DNA of 38,922 nucleotides from a bacterium (lineage in GTDB: Bacteria; Verrucomicrobiota; Kiritimatiellia; RFP12; UBA1067). The notes below the pieces were generated by a model, which was given only the letters and a program-made list of their open reading frames with translations, was not told the origin of the DNA and made no database searches. Shown here piece after piece: positions 16,544 through 25,124 of the stretch. Position numbers and translations under genes: made by a program. Numbering within the stretch: position 1 is the stretch's first letter; each line of letters starts with the position of its first letter. The stretch covers positions 1-38,922 of the forward strand of contig JANYBJ010000004.1 in NCBI GenBank assembly GCA_025360845.1. Direction: 5' to 3'.

Positions 16544-16921
16544 ATGATCCTCGTGGACAGTTCAGCGTGGATACACTGTTTCCGTCCCGAAGGGGATACG
16601 CCGATCCGGGAACGCGTTCAAACCGCTTTGGAGACGGGCGAGGCGGTCTGGTGCGATATGGTCAAGTTGGAGTTGTGGAACGGTGCGCGGGGGGATAAGG
16701 AAAAACGCGTGCTCAGAGAACTGGAGTCCGCCCTTCCGCTGGTCGCTTGTTCTTGTGAGGTTTGGGAAGAGTCCTATCGCATCGCCCGCGCTGTTCGCGG
16801 GAAAGGCCAGACGGTTCCCGCCACGGACCTGCTGATTTTTGCCTGCGCCCGCGTTCACCACGCGACGCTCCTTCATGCGGACCGCCACCTCGGCTGGCTG
16901 ACGCATCATGTCATGACGTAA
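16544..16921 (+). CDS. vapC: VapC toxin, PIN-domain ribonuclease
   Basis: 125 residues. The PIN acidic residues are visible: Asp5 in MILVDSSAWI, Glu in DMVKLELWNG near 45, Asp in PATDLLIFA near 95 and Asp in LHADRHLGW near 115. VapC enzymes cut specific RNAs, often tRNAs, when freed from VapB. It converges on the AraC-type gene with only 2 bp between the stop codons. All catalytic residues are present, so the pair looks intact. Confidence 0.92.
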   Translation: MILVDSSAWIHCFRPEGDTPIRERVQTALETGEAVWCDMVKLELWNGARGDKEKRVLRELESALPLVACSCEVWEESYRIARAVRGKGQTVPATDLLIFACARVHHATLLHADRHLGWLTHHVMT

Positions 16922-16923
16922 TC

Positions 16924-17829
16924 CTACTCGACGTCTTTCGGCTTCATGGCGTTGCGGAAGGCGCGGGGGGTCAGACGGTACAGGGCGCTGAACTGGTGAT
17001 TGAAGTGCGAGATGTTGTTGTAGCCGGAAGAGAGGGCGATCTCGCTGACAGACAGGTCGGTTTCGATCAGCTGGCGGCTGGCGAAATTCAGCCGCACCTC
17101 GGTGACGAACCGGGTGAAGGTCTTTCCGGTATGCTTCTTGAAATGCCGCTCGAACGTCGCCTTGCACATCTTGGTCTCGCGGAGGACATCGGTGAAGGAC
17201 AAGTCCTCCTGAAAATTGTGGAACACCAGGTAGATGGCTTTCTGAAGGCTCCGGTAAGTGGACTGACGGAGGGGCGGGACAAAGGTTGTGGTGGAGATCG
17301 TTTTCCGACACCTCGGCGCGGCTTTGTTGAGCGCTTCCAGGATTTGCATGAACCGCACCAGCCTGCCCAGACCGCCGCAGGAGACGGCGGCGCGGATCAG
17401 CTCCGCGACTTCCGGAACCACAGGTCCGGACAGGTGGATGCCGCGCCGCGCGTCGTTCCAGAGCTCACGCAGCTCCCGCGTTTCCGGCAGCAGCCAAAAG
17501 GGGTGCTCGGGCTCGAAATCGAACTGGATCGCGAAGCCGGAGGAGAGGTGGCGCATGTGCCAGTAGTGCGGCAGGTTGGGCCCGATCAGCACGAGGTCGG
17601 GCGCTTTGAAGTGGGTGATCGAGTCGCCGATGAACAGCGTGCCCGAGCCCTGGACGATCAGCGTCAACTCCATCTGCGAGTGGTAGTGCCACTCGTGTCC
17701 CGAGCCGATGAACGGGCGGTTCGTCCCGTCGGCCGCGATGACCTCGACCTCGTGGATGTTGTTTTTCCACTGCAGCAGCCGGAAAGACTCGCCCGGCAAA
17801 AGCTGGATTTTCTCGACTTTCGGTTTCAT
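16924..17829 (-). CDS. AraC-family transcription regulator
   Basis: 301 residues. The N-terminal half is a cupin-like sugar-sensing domain (GHEWHYHSQMELTLIVQGSGTLFIGD, then DLVLIGPNLPHYW). The C-terminal 100 residues hold two helix-turn-helix units of AraC type (CKATFERHFKKHTGKTF, then SVSEIALSSGYNNISHFNHQF, with RLTPRAFR at the end). It is divergent from the GH92 gene with a 113-bp gap, so it very likely controls the GH92/GxGYxYP unit in response to a glycan breakdown product. Confidence 0.92.
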   Translation of the reverse strand: MKPKVEKIQLLPGESFRLLQWKNNIHEVEVIAADGTNRPFIGSGHEWHYHSQMELTLIVQGSGTLFIGDSITHFKAPDLVLIGPNLPHYWHMRHLSSGFAIQFDFEPEHPFWLLPETRELRELWNDARRGIHLSGPVVPEVAELIRAAVSCGGLGRLVRFMQILEALNKAAPRCRKTISTTTFVPPLRQSTYRSLQKAIYLVFHNFQEDLSFTDVLRETKMCKATFERHFKKHTGKTFTRFVTEVRLNFASRQLIETDLSVSEIALSSGYNNISHFNHQFSALYRLTPRAFRNAMKPKDVE

Positions 17830-17942
17830 GAAAGCGCCCTAATTGATGCCATAGTACAAAAGTTTGAGTCCTGAGACAAAGACTTTAGGGGTTCTTTGCC
17901 CTATCATGCCCTCTGTAATCGATTGCCATAAGGAGTACTCTG
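17830..17942. promoter_or_regulatory. Divergent control region of the GH92 locus
   Basis: 113 bp shared by the AraC-type gene and the GH92 gene. AAGGAG stands 7 bases before the ATG at 17943. Expected to contain the regulator's binding site and two promoters. I cannot pick a convincing -35/-10 pair for either side. Confidence 0.45.
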
Positions 17943-20177
17943 ATGAACAAAGCCATCTTCACGTTGTTTGCCGTCCTGGCACTGGGCGGATGCAAGACGG
18001 GTGAGCCGTCGGACCCCAAGTCGAATCTGGCTGCGGTGAATCCGATGATCGGCGCCGTGGGCGTCATCCTCGAGCCGACGCGTCCCACCGTACACCTGCC
18101 GAACAGCCTGATCCGCTCGTATCCTGCGAAGAACGACCAGTTGGACGATCAGATCCACTATTTCCCCCTCACCGTGGCCTCGCACCGGATCGCGTCGGTC
18201 TTCGCCTTCATGCCGGTGAGCGGTCCTTACGACGAAGCCATCTGGGGCAAACGCACCGGGTTTGAGCAGGAAGAGGCGACGCCCTACTGTTACTCGGTGC
18301 GGCTGGAGGAGCCGGGGGACACCCTCGCCTTCTCGCCAGCCGCGAAGAGCGGGTATTTTCAGGTGAGCTTCGGCGGCAAGCGCGACCACTATCTGCGCTT
18401 GGGGAACATCAATCCCGAAGGCGACATTCAGGTCAAGCCGCCGCGGGTGATCACCGGCACCGAACAGTTCCAAGGGATGCGTGCGTACTTCTACGCGGAA
18501 ACGGATGCCGACATCTCCGAGGTCAAATACCAGAACCCCGCCGACAAGAAACACGTGCTCGCCAAGGTCGGCGCGGACGCCATGCGGGTCGGGTTCAGAT
18601 ACGGCATCTCCTACATCAGCGTCGAGCAGGCGAAGCGGAATCTCGAATTGGAAATCCCCGCCTGGGGCTTTGAAACCGTCAAAAATCAGGCGCGTCAGGC
18701 CTGGCTTGATGTCATGTCGCAAATCCAGGTCAAGGGCGGCACGCCTGCCCAAAAGCGCGTGTTCTATACCGCCCTGTACCGGTGCTACGAGCGCATGGTG
18801 GACATCAACGAGCACGGCCAGTATTACAGCGCTTACGACGGCAAGGTCCATTCGTCTCCCGAGCCGTTCTTCGTGGACAACTGGCTGTGGGACACCGCCA
18901 TCGGCCTGGAGCCCCTGCACATGATCCTGAACCCGGACAGGGAGCAGGCGAAGATCCGGTCGTTCATCTCGATGTATGAGCAAAGCGGCTGGATGCCCTC
19001 CTTTGCCGTCGTGTTCGGCGACTGGCCCGCGATGACCGGCAACAACGCCGCGATCTGGATGACGGACGCGTGGTTCAAAGGCCTCCGCGGCTTCGATTTC
19101 CGCAAGGCTTACGAGGGCGCGAAAAAGAACTCGCTGGAAGCGACCCTCCTGCCGTGGCGCAACGGCCCCGCGACCTCGCTCGACCAGTTCTACAACGCCA
19201 AAGGGTATATGCCGGGGCTGCGGCCGGGCGAGCCGGAGACGGTTAAAGAGGTGGAGGCCAACTGGGAGAAACGTCAGTGCGTGTCGGTCACGCTGGACAA
19301 CAGCTACAGCGACTGGTGCATCGCCCAGCTGGCCGCTTTCGATCAGAACGAGGCGGACCGGCAACTGTTCTTAAAGCGCGCGGCAAATTATAAAAACGTT
19401 TATCGCTCGGATAAGGGGTTCATGTGGCCGAAAGACGCGGAAGGCAAGTGGATCGATCCGGTTGACCCGAAGCTGGCGGGACGCGAGTACTATACGGAAA
19501 ACAACGCCTACACGTACAACTGGGATGTCAAACATGACCTGGCGGGGCTGATCAAGCTGATGGGAGGCAGACCGCAGGCGGAGGCCAAGCTCGACCAGCT
19601 TTTCAGAGAGGACCTGGGGCTGCCGAAATTCAAGTTCTGGACGACCCAGCCGGATTCATCGGGGCTGGTGGGCCAGTTCGTGATGGGCAATGAGCCCAGC
19701 ATGCACATTCCTTATCTGTATAACTATATGGGCGCTCCCTGGAAAACCCAGAAGCGCATCCGGATGCTCTTGGACACCTGGTTCACCGACGGCCTGTTCG
19801 GCGTTCCGGGCGACGAGGACGGCGGGGGCATGTCCGCGTTCGTGGTGTTTTCCATGATGGGGTTCTTCCCGGTGACTCCCGGGATACCGGTCTACACCAT
19901 CGGCAGTCCCGTGTTCGAAGAAATCAGCGTCCGGCTGGACAACGGAAAGACGTTCACGGTGAAGGCGCGTAACGCTTCAGCGGCGAACAAGTACATTCAG
20001 AGCGCCTCCTTGAACGGCGCGCCTTTGAGCAGACCTTGGTTCACGCATGCCGATTTGTTGGGCGGCGGAACACTGGAGCTGACCATGGGGAACCTCCCCA
20101 ATAAGCAGTGGGGCAGCCGCGAGTCGGACGCTCCGCCTTCGTCCATGGAGTATCAGCCCGGCCGGGCTGCGAGGTAA
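17943..20177 (+). CDS. GH92-family alpha-mannosidase-like lipoprotein
   Basis: 744 residues. A lipoprotein signal (LAVLALGGCKTG, Cys at about residue 17) places it at a membrane, probably facing outward. An N-terminal beta-sandwich of about 250 residues is followed by the helical catalytic domain. Family stretches: VNPMIGA near the start, FVDNWLWDTAIGLEPL, GDWPAMTGN, GNEPSMHIPYLYNYMGAPWKTQ and PGDEDGGGMSAFVVFSMMGFFPV. GH92 enzymes are calcium-dependent exo-mannosidases acting on alpha-1,2, -1,3, -1,4 or -1,6 links, often on N-glycans. GNEPSM differs from the common GNEPSH/GNEPSHH form and SAFVVF from SAWYVF, so this is a divergent member. Linkage specificity cannot be read. The next gene starts 4 bp later with its ribosome binding site across this stop codon. 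Confidence 0.9.
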   Translation: MNKAIFTLFAVLALGGCKTGEPSDPKSNLAAVNPMIGAVGVILEPTRPTVHLPNSLIRSYPAKNDQLDDQIHYFPLTVASHRIASVFAFMPVSGPYDEAIWGKRTGFEQEEATPYCYSVRLEEPGDTLAFSPAAKSGYFQVSFGGKRDHYLRLGNINPEGDIQVKPPRVITGTEQFQGMRAYFYAETDADISEVKYQNPADKKHVLAKVGADAMRVGFRYGISYISVEQAKRNLELEIPAWGFETVKNQARQAWLDVMSQIQVKGGTPAQKRVFYTALYRCYERMVDINEHGQYYSAYDGKVHSSPEPFFVDNWLWDTAIGLEPLHMILNPDREQAKIRSFISMYEQSGWMPSFAVVFGDWPAMTGNNAAIWMTDAWFKGLRGFDFRKAYEGAKKNSLEATLLPWRNGPATSLDQFYNAKGYMPGLRPGEPETVKEVEANWEKRQCVSVTLDNSYSDWCIAQLAAFDQNEADRQLFLKRAANYKNVYRSDKGFMWPKDAEGKWIDPVDPKLAGREYYTENNAYTYNWDVKHDLAGLIKLMGGRPQAEAKLDQLFREDLGLPKFKFWTTQPDSSGLVGQFVMGNEPSMHIPYLYNYMGAPWKTQKRIRMLLDTWFTDGLFGVPGDEDGGGMSAFVVFSMMGFFPVTPGIPVYTIGSPVFEEISVRLDNGKTFTVKARNASAANKYIQSASLNGAPLSRPWFTHADLLGGGTLELTMGNLPNKQWGSRESDAPPSSMEYQPGRAAR

Positions 20178-20181
20178 CCAC

Positions 20182-23136
20182 ATGATGCGTTCGACGTGTT
20201 TGCTGCTCGGCGCCCTGCTGCTCTGCGCCGCTCCGGCGCGGAGTCAGACGGCACCCGCCGGTTTGCCGGACTCCATTGCGTGCGAGGTCCGGTCAGCGGC
20301 GGCTCTTCCCAAGGGAACGTACACCGAATGGCTCGCGCTGGAGGCCGAGGGGAACGTTTACGCCCACCTCACAGGCCGGGTCATTGCGGATGCTCAGGCG
20401 AGCGGCGGACAGACCTGGGGAGGCGATGTCGAAACCGACAAGCCCGGTTGCCTGCTCTACGGCCCCTACACTGAAACGAAGGCCGGAGATTACGTGGCCT
20501 TCTTCCGTGTCAAAACGTCGGATGAGGCGTTCGACGACAAGGTGGGCAAATTGGATGCGTATGCGCCAGACGGAACGAATGTCTTGGCCGCGCAGGACAT
20601 TCTCGTTAGCGAGCTGTCCGCAAAACGCTATGTGCAGGTGCCGCTCGCGTTCCACCACCCCGGGGGGAGGCTCGAATGCCGCCTGTTCTGGGACGGCGAC
20701 GGCTCGCTACAGGTGGACAAGGTGACGCTCTTCAGCCTTGCAGGCGGGCACTTGGACACGGCGCGCACACCGAAAAGAGGTCCGCTGCCTGTCGCGTCGG
20801 GCGAACCCAAGGATCTGGCATATGAGGCCCGAAGGCACTCCGCTGATCTGTTTCCCAAGTCAAAGACGCCGGACTCGGACCTGCTCGTGTTCGACCTGAG
20901 AACGCAAACGCGCGATTGGCAGTTCCTGCTGTACAGCTTGCAGGGGCTTGTGAACCGCGAAAAACCGCGCATCTACTACCTCACAAACGACAAGGACCAG
21001 CAGTGGCTCGACTGGATGCTCAAGCGGGGCTGGATCAAATCAACGGAGACGCTGACGACGCCGGAAGAGCTTGTTTCCCGGTTCCGCGGCAGTGTGAAAG
21101 GGGTCGTCGTTCCGGATTCCAGCCTGCCGGCCACGAAGAATGTGGCGACCATGATTGCCGGCGTGGAGGATGGGCTCGTTGTCTCGCCGAGGCTGGCGAA
21201 TAAGCTGTCGTTGCCCGTCCTTGCCGACCTGCGGGGCAGATGGAAGACCAGTGTGGAGGCCTATCGCTGGGCGCTTGACAACCTTTGGCCGCGGATGAAC
21301 CGCGATGTGCTGGCCTGCCTGTGGCCGGACAGCATGGAGCTGCGCGACTATCTTGTTGAGAACAAGATCTTCATCTTCTGGATCCCCGGACAGATTGACG
21401 GCGTAAGCACGTATTCCACGCCGAACGAGGAAATGCGTTTTGCCGAGGAGCTTCTCGCGCGAACGCCGGCCAACACGCCGATCATGGGCTACTCCTGGGC
21501 GGGCCAGGACCTCGGCATCGGTGAAGGCGGAGGGGTGACTCTGTTCTCCGAGTTCGGCAAGTTCCTCGTGGGCTCCGTGGGCTCTTCGGACCTGAGCGTA
21601 CACTCCGGTCTTCGCGTCGAAAAGTTCCGGCAGCCCGTAAGCCCGGCGCCCAAGCTGGAGCAGGGCAAAGTCTATGTCTGCTTCGCGATCTCCGACGGGG
21701 ACAACCTGCCCGTGGTGAGTTGCAGCAACTGGCCGCAGCTGTGGGCCGACAAAACACGGGGCGACATGCCTCTAGGCTGGACGATCTCGCCGGCAGCCTC
21801 TCTGCTGATCCCCGGCATCGTGGATTACTACTATGCCACCGCCACCTCCAACGACACGTTTATGGCCGCGGTGTCGGGCGTCGGATACTGCTATCCAGAC
21901 GTCTACGCCCAGCGGTTCCGCGACTCCGATCGCACACGCGTCCTGGACGGCTTCCTTGATTTGACGGACACCGCGATGCGCAAAATGGATCTTCGCGCCG
22001 TGTGCCCCTCGCTGGGAGGCGGAGCGATTCACCGCTTCGCGGAGCGCATCTCCTCTGCCCAGTCTGTTTTCCCCGACTACGGGCGCAACGTGAGAACCTA
22101 CGAGGCTGCGACGTTTGCCAGCGCGCGCGGCCTCCCGGTTTTCCGCGCCGCCACGACATGGGACCAAGGCGCAGCCAAAGAGGAGCAGGTCACGTCGCTG
22201 GTCTCCCAGGTTCGCGAGATGGCCGCCATGAACCGGCCGGCCTTCCTCCACGTGTTCATCTGCAACTGGTTCTGGGACCTGCCCGCGATGAAGGAGGCGC
22301 TCAGGCGGCTCGGCCCGGATTACGTGGCCGTCGGGCCGGACCAGCTTGCCGCGCTCAGCAGGCAAGACATGGAGCGCAAGCAGGTTCAAATCCAGACGCA
22401 GCCGGGCTCTGTCTGCTTTGAGGGTCAGCGCGCAAGCCTGACCGCCACCATCCAGAACACCTCCGCGCGGGCCATCGACGTCAGCGTGACGGTGGCGGGC
22501 GGCCTAGACCAACCCGTGGTGGAGCCCGGCCGGAAGCGTCTCAAGCCCGGCAAGGAGTTTTCCGCCGAGATTTCCGGCGTTCCCAATGGGGAGAGTGTCC
22601 GCCTGAACGTGGCCGGCCCGTTTGGCGTCCGGGAGCGCGTTTCCAGCGTCTGCCGGGTGCGGTCCGACGAGCTGGCGGGTCCGGTTCCGGAGAAGAGCGG
22701 TCTGTCCTGCGCGAGCCTGTACGAGGCGGAGTTCTTGAGCCACCAGTCCGGCCAGGCGGAAAAAGACGCGGGGGCGAGCGGCGCCACGGTTTGGGTCGCA
22801 CGCAAAGCGGAAGCCGCTCCCGGCTGCATCGTCTACGGCCCTTACGCGCCCATGGAGAAAGGCAAGTACCTGGCGCTGTTCCGCCTGAAGCGGACAGGCG
22901 AGTGCACGGGGCAGGTTGCGCTGCTCGACACCTGCGTCGGCGGCGGCAACCCGCAGACCGGCAAGCTCGAAGTCGGCGCCGCAGACCTGCCGCTCAACGC
23001 GTGGCGCTGGTTCCCGATCGTCTTTCAGCATCCGGGCGGACCCCTTGAGACCCGCGTCCAGTGGTCCGGCAGCGCCTCCCTTGCGGTCGACGCCATCGGC
23101 GTGTGGAAGATCACGCACGAGGCAGGAGGCATCTAA
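20182..23136 (+). CDS. Secreted GxGYxYP-family protein with matching N- and C-terminal beta domains
   Basis: 984 residues with a signal peptide (LLGALLLCAAPARS-QTAP). The core, about residues 230-745, is the GxGYxYP family. Its N-terminal part reads VFDLRTQTRDWQFLLYSLQGLVNREKPRIYYL, and the name-giving motif is GVGYCYP at 566-572. The family is linked to carbohydrate use and is thought to be a glycoside hydrolase, but activity is not established. Residues about 35-190 and 845-980 are similar to each other: both have GCLLYGPY or GCIVYGPY, an AFFR or ALFR strand, FHHPGG or FQHPGG, and a final VDKV or VDAI strand. They look like duplicated carbohydrate-binding-type sandwiches. It follows GH92 by 4 bp and is surely co-transcribed. 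Confidence 0.88.
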   Translation: MMRSTCLLLGALLLCAAPARSQTAPAGLPDSIACEVRSAAALPKGTYTEWLALEAEGNVYAHLTGRVIADAQASGGQTWGGDVETDKPGCLLYGPYTETKAGDYVAFFRVKTSDEAFDDKVGKLDAYAPDGTNVLAAQDILVSELSAKRYVQVPLAFHHPGGRLECRLFWDGDGSLQVDKVTLFSLAGGHLDTARTPKRGPLPVASGEPKDLAYEARRHSADLFPKSKTPDSDLLVFDLRTQTRDWQFLLYSLQGLVNREKPRIYYLTNDKDQQWLDWMLKRGWIKSTETLTTPEELVSRFRGSVKGVVVPDSSLPATKNVATMIAGVEDGLVVSPRLANKLSLPVLADLRGRWKTSVEAYRWALDNLWPRMNRDVLACLWPDSMELRDYLVENKIFIFWIPGQIDGVSTYSTPNEEMRFAEELLARTPANTPIMGYSWAGQDLGIGEGGGVTLFSEFGKFLVGSVGSSDLSVHSGLRVEKFRQPVSPAPKLEQGKVYVCFAISDGDNLPVVSCSNWPQLWADKTRGDMPLGWTISPAASLLIPGIVDYYYATATSNDTFMAAVSGVGYCYPDVYAQRFRDSDRTRVLDGFLDLTDTAMRKMDLRAVCPSLGGGAIHRFAERISSAQSVFPDYGRNVRTYEAATFASARGLPVFRAATTWDQGAAKEEQVTSLVSQVREMAAMNRPAFLHVFICNWFWDLPAMKEALRRLGPDYVAVGPDQLAALSRQDMERKQVQIQTQPGSVCFEGQRASLTATIQNTSARAIDVSVTVAGGLDQPVVEPGRKRLKPGKEFSAEISGVPNGESVRLNVAGPFGVRERVSSVCRVRSDELAGPVPEKSGLSCASLYEAEFLSHQSGQAEKDAGASGATVWVARKAEAAPGCIVYGPYAPMEKGKYLALFRLKRTGECTGQVALLDTCVGGGNPQTGKLEVGAADLPLNAWRWFPIVFQHPGGPLETRVQWSGSASLAVDAIGVWKITHEAGGI

Positions 23137-23198
23137 AGACCTGTCCCGAATGGCGCTAAGTTAACCGGACTTTCGCTATTCGACCTTGAAAACGGGTT

Positions 23199-23570
23199 TT
23201 GTGTTACTTCTCCATCGCCCAAGAGGGTGGTATCGATGTTGCCTATCGAATGCTGGATAAACCCGATATCGTCCAAAGCGACGAGCGTTTTGCGATTTAT
23301 GCGCACGGCATGCTTCCTCTAATAGAAAAAAAGGATGAGAAGATTAGTTTGGCGGCCGCTTCAGTACTTCGGAAAGCCGCGCTACTCGAAGACGCAGAGA
23401 GTGCGGCTACGTACATCGACCGGTACCTTTTGATGGCAGATCCGACATGGACGAACGATGTCGCCCGAAAAGTGTTCGCGGATCGGTTTGTCAAACGTCC
23501 GGCCATCATGCCGTATTTCCGCGAAGTCCAGCAGAAGATCGGCAAGCCGGAAGCGGATGCCGCAAAGTAG
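23199..23570 (+). pseudogene. 5'-truncated helical-repeat protein fragment (copy 1)
   Basis: A frame of 123 residues that begins only at a TTG with no ribosome binding site, so it is probably the tail of a longer gene that lost its start. The sequence is alpha-helical, HEAT- or ARM-like in appearance (ISLAAASVLRKAALLEDAESAATYIDRYLL). No motif identifies a function. Its last 50 residues recur downstream in a second, shifted copy. Whether it is expressed is unclear. Confidence 0.45.
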
Positions 23571-23591
23571 ACGGTGCTGGTATGTTAAACA

Positions 23592-23766
23592 GATTGAGGA
23601 TGTCGAAGACAATGCAACTTACATCGACCGGTACCTTTTGAAGGCGGATCCGACATGGACGAACGATGTCGCCAGAAAAGTATTCGCGGACCGTTTCGTC
23701 AAACGCCCGGCCATCATGCCCTATTTCCCTGACGTCCAAAAGCAGATCGGCAAGCCGAAGGAGTGA
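23592..23766 (+). pseudogene. Duplicate 3' fragment of the same gene family (copy 2)
   Basis: From about 23592 the sequence encodes VKQIEDVEDNATYIDRYLLK and continues to the stop with about 85-90 percent identity by eye to the end of copy 1. The offset is 208 bp, so the two copies are in different frames. Only about 57 codons of real similarity remain and there is no start of its own. Most likely a leftover from unequal exchange within a tandem gene array. Confidence 0.5.
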
Positions 23767-24163
23767 CGCGAGATGCCGTCCCCTGTGGTTCTTTCTTGTG
23801 GCATGGAGTTATTTCATAGGCCTTTTTAATTTTCCGTTTTTTTTGGCGGTGAACAAATGGTGTACGAATGGCTTTGTCCGTGTAAGTTTATAGTGTCTTT
23901 TCCCAATAAAAACGGCCTGTCTTGAGGGCTTTGATGGTGTACGTCCCCATCGTTATACATCAAGCCGCGCAATGACAGGCGGGCCTCCACCGCCGTCAGT
24001 ACCGCCCCGCCGAAATCCAGATAGCCGCGCTTCGGACAGTCAGATAACAGTTTTGTCATCTGGAAAAGCTGTTGTCTGTCATCTTCATTTCGTACTCTAA
24101 ATGAAAAAGCAGGCGGTAGAGAGCCGTACGGTGGCCAAAAAGCCTGGCGAAAGGACAAACTCC
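23767..24163. other. Gene-poor stretch before the PqqD/ATP-grasp operon
   Basis: About 400 bp with no gene I can support on the plus strand. A minus-strand open frame (23826-24158) includes a plausible-looking stretch, RQQLFQMTKLLSDCPKRG, but has no recognised family and may be a remnant or chance. The stretch contains an imperfect long inverted repeat (23915-23980). The operon promoter should lie here; no strong consensus was seen. Confidence 0.4.
23915..23980. repeat. Long imperfect inverted repeat
   Basis: Outer arms GCCTGTC (23915-23921) and GACAGGC (23974-23980) match exactly. Inside, GGCTTTGATG pairs with CATCAAGCC apart from one bulge, and GTGTACG with CGTTATAC with small gaps. Folded, the 66 nt form a long hairpin with several bulges. 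It may be a small structured RNA, a mobile-element end or a folded leader. No family recognised. Confidence 0.4.
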
Positions 24164-24844
24164 ATGAAGAAGCCCCTGCTCGGAATCATCACGTCACTCG
24201 TGTTCTCGGCTGCACACGCCGCCGACCCAGCGCATGATAATGCGCTTGCCGCCGCTCTCAAGGCTTCTTACGAGGCGGAGGCTCAGAAGGAGTATAAGGA
24301 CGCCATCAAGGCCCTCGTCATACCGGCCGCGTCTGGCAGCTACATCGCCCAGTTGCGTCTGGGCTGGCTTGGCTACTGCGAGAAAGAGTGGGATGAAAGC
24401 AGCTCGCACTACAAGCAGGCCGCGCAGCTCGCGCCGTTCGCCATCGAGCCGCTGCTGGGACTGATGCTGCCGCAGCAGGGCGCAGGCAAGAACGACGACG
24501 CGCTCCACACGGCTCAAATCATTTTCCGGCACGATCCGAACAATTACACGGCGCTCTCCCGTTCCGCTTGGATATATTACTTGCAGCGGGATTACAAGCA
24601 GGCCGCCATGATGTATCACAAGCTGGTGACCCTTTACCCGTCCGATACGGAGATGCTGCTGGGGCTAGGCTTCTCGCTGAAGCTCGGAGGCGACCGGAAA
24701 GAGGCGGCCCAATACTTCAACACCGTCTTGCTTCTGAGTCCAGATAACACCCGTGCGGCAGAAGGTCTTCGTGAGGCTGCCGACAAAGGCAACGGCGTCA
24801 AAGGCGAACTGTCTCCCGGCCCCGGGCCCAAGCCGCGCCGCTAG
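24164..24844 (+). CDS. Periplasmic TPR-repeat protein, first gene of the operon
   Basis: 226 residues from the ATG at 24164, chosen because AAAGGA lies 8-9 bases upstream and a clean signal peptide follows (MKKPLLGIITSLVFSAAHA). An upstream in-frame ATG at 24101 would add a charged leader. The mature part has at least four tetratricopeptide-like helix pairs: near 25-60, 75-105, 115-150 and 150-185 (NYTALSRSAWIYYLQRDYKQAAMMY, then TEMLLGLGFSLKLGGDRKEAAQYF). The tail is Pro/Gly/Lys rich. Likely a periplasmic scaffold or peptidoglycan-associated adaptor. The PqqD-type gene follows after 35 bp. Confidence 0.82.
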   Translation: MKKPLLGIITSLVFSAAHAADPAHDNALAAALKASYEAEAQKEYKDAIKALVIPAASGSYIAQLRLGWLGYCEKEWDESSSHYKQAAQLAPFAIEPLLGLMLPQQGAGKNDDALHTAQIIFRHDPNNYTALSRSAWIYYLQRDYKQAAMMYHKLVTLYPSDTEMLLGLGFSLKLGGDRKEAAQYFNTVLLLSPDNTRAAEGLREAADKGNGVKGELSPGPGPKPRR

Positions 24845-24879
24845 GCGAACCATCGAGCGTGACAACAGGTGAGGATCCC

Positions 24880-25116
24880 ATGCATAAGCTTTCGCGACTG
24901 GCCATCAACGAAGAGGGTTTTGTTTTCAATCCTACGACGGGCGACAGTTTCCAGGTCAGCGAGACCGGCCTTGTCATTCTCGGCAAATTGAGGGACGGCC
25001 ATTCGGACGAGGCGATTGCCCAAGCGCTTGCGGAAAAATATGAGGTGAGTCTGGAGGACGCGCAGCGCGATGTGGCGGACTTCCGTGCCAGCCTGAAGAA
25101 TCTCAACTTGATCTGA
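24880..25116 (+). CDS. PqqD-family peptide-binding chaperone
   Basis: 78 residues from the ATG at 24880, which has GGTGAGG at the right distance; an earlier in-frame GTG (24859) overlaps that site. The pattern FVFNPTTGDSFQVSETGLVILGKL followed by DEAIAQALAEKYEV and a final FRASLKNLNLI is typical of PqqD-type winged-helix proteins. These bind leader peptides of ribosomally made peptides and present them to modifying enzymes. No PQQ genes, radical SAM enzyme or obvious precursor peptide lie in the window. It sits 8 bp before the ATP-grasp gene, which suggests it works with that ligase. Confidence 0.85.
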   Translation: MHKLSRLAINEEGFVFNPTTGDSFQVSETGLVILGKLRDGHSDEAIAQALAEKYEVSLEDAQRDVADFRASLKNLNLI

Positions 25117-25124
25117 GGTGCGTC

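Noticed and set aside
23826-24158. Minus-strand gene of 110 codons
   Set aside because: No ribosome binding site or recognised family; the stretch RQQLFQMTKLL looks protein-like but is too little to support a gene.
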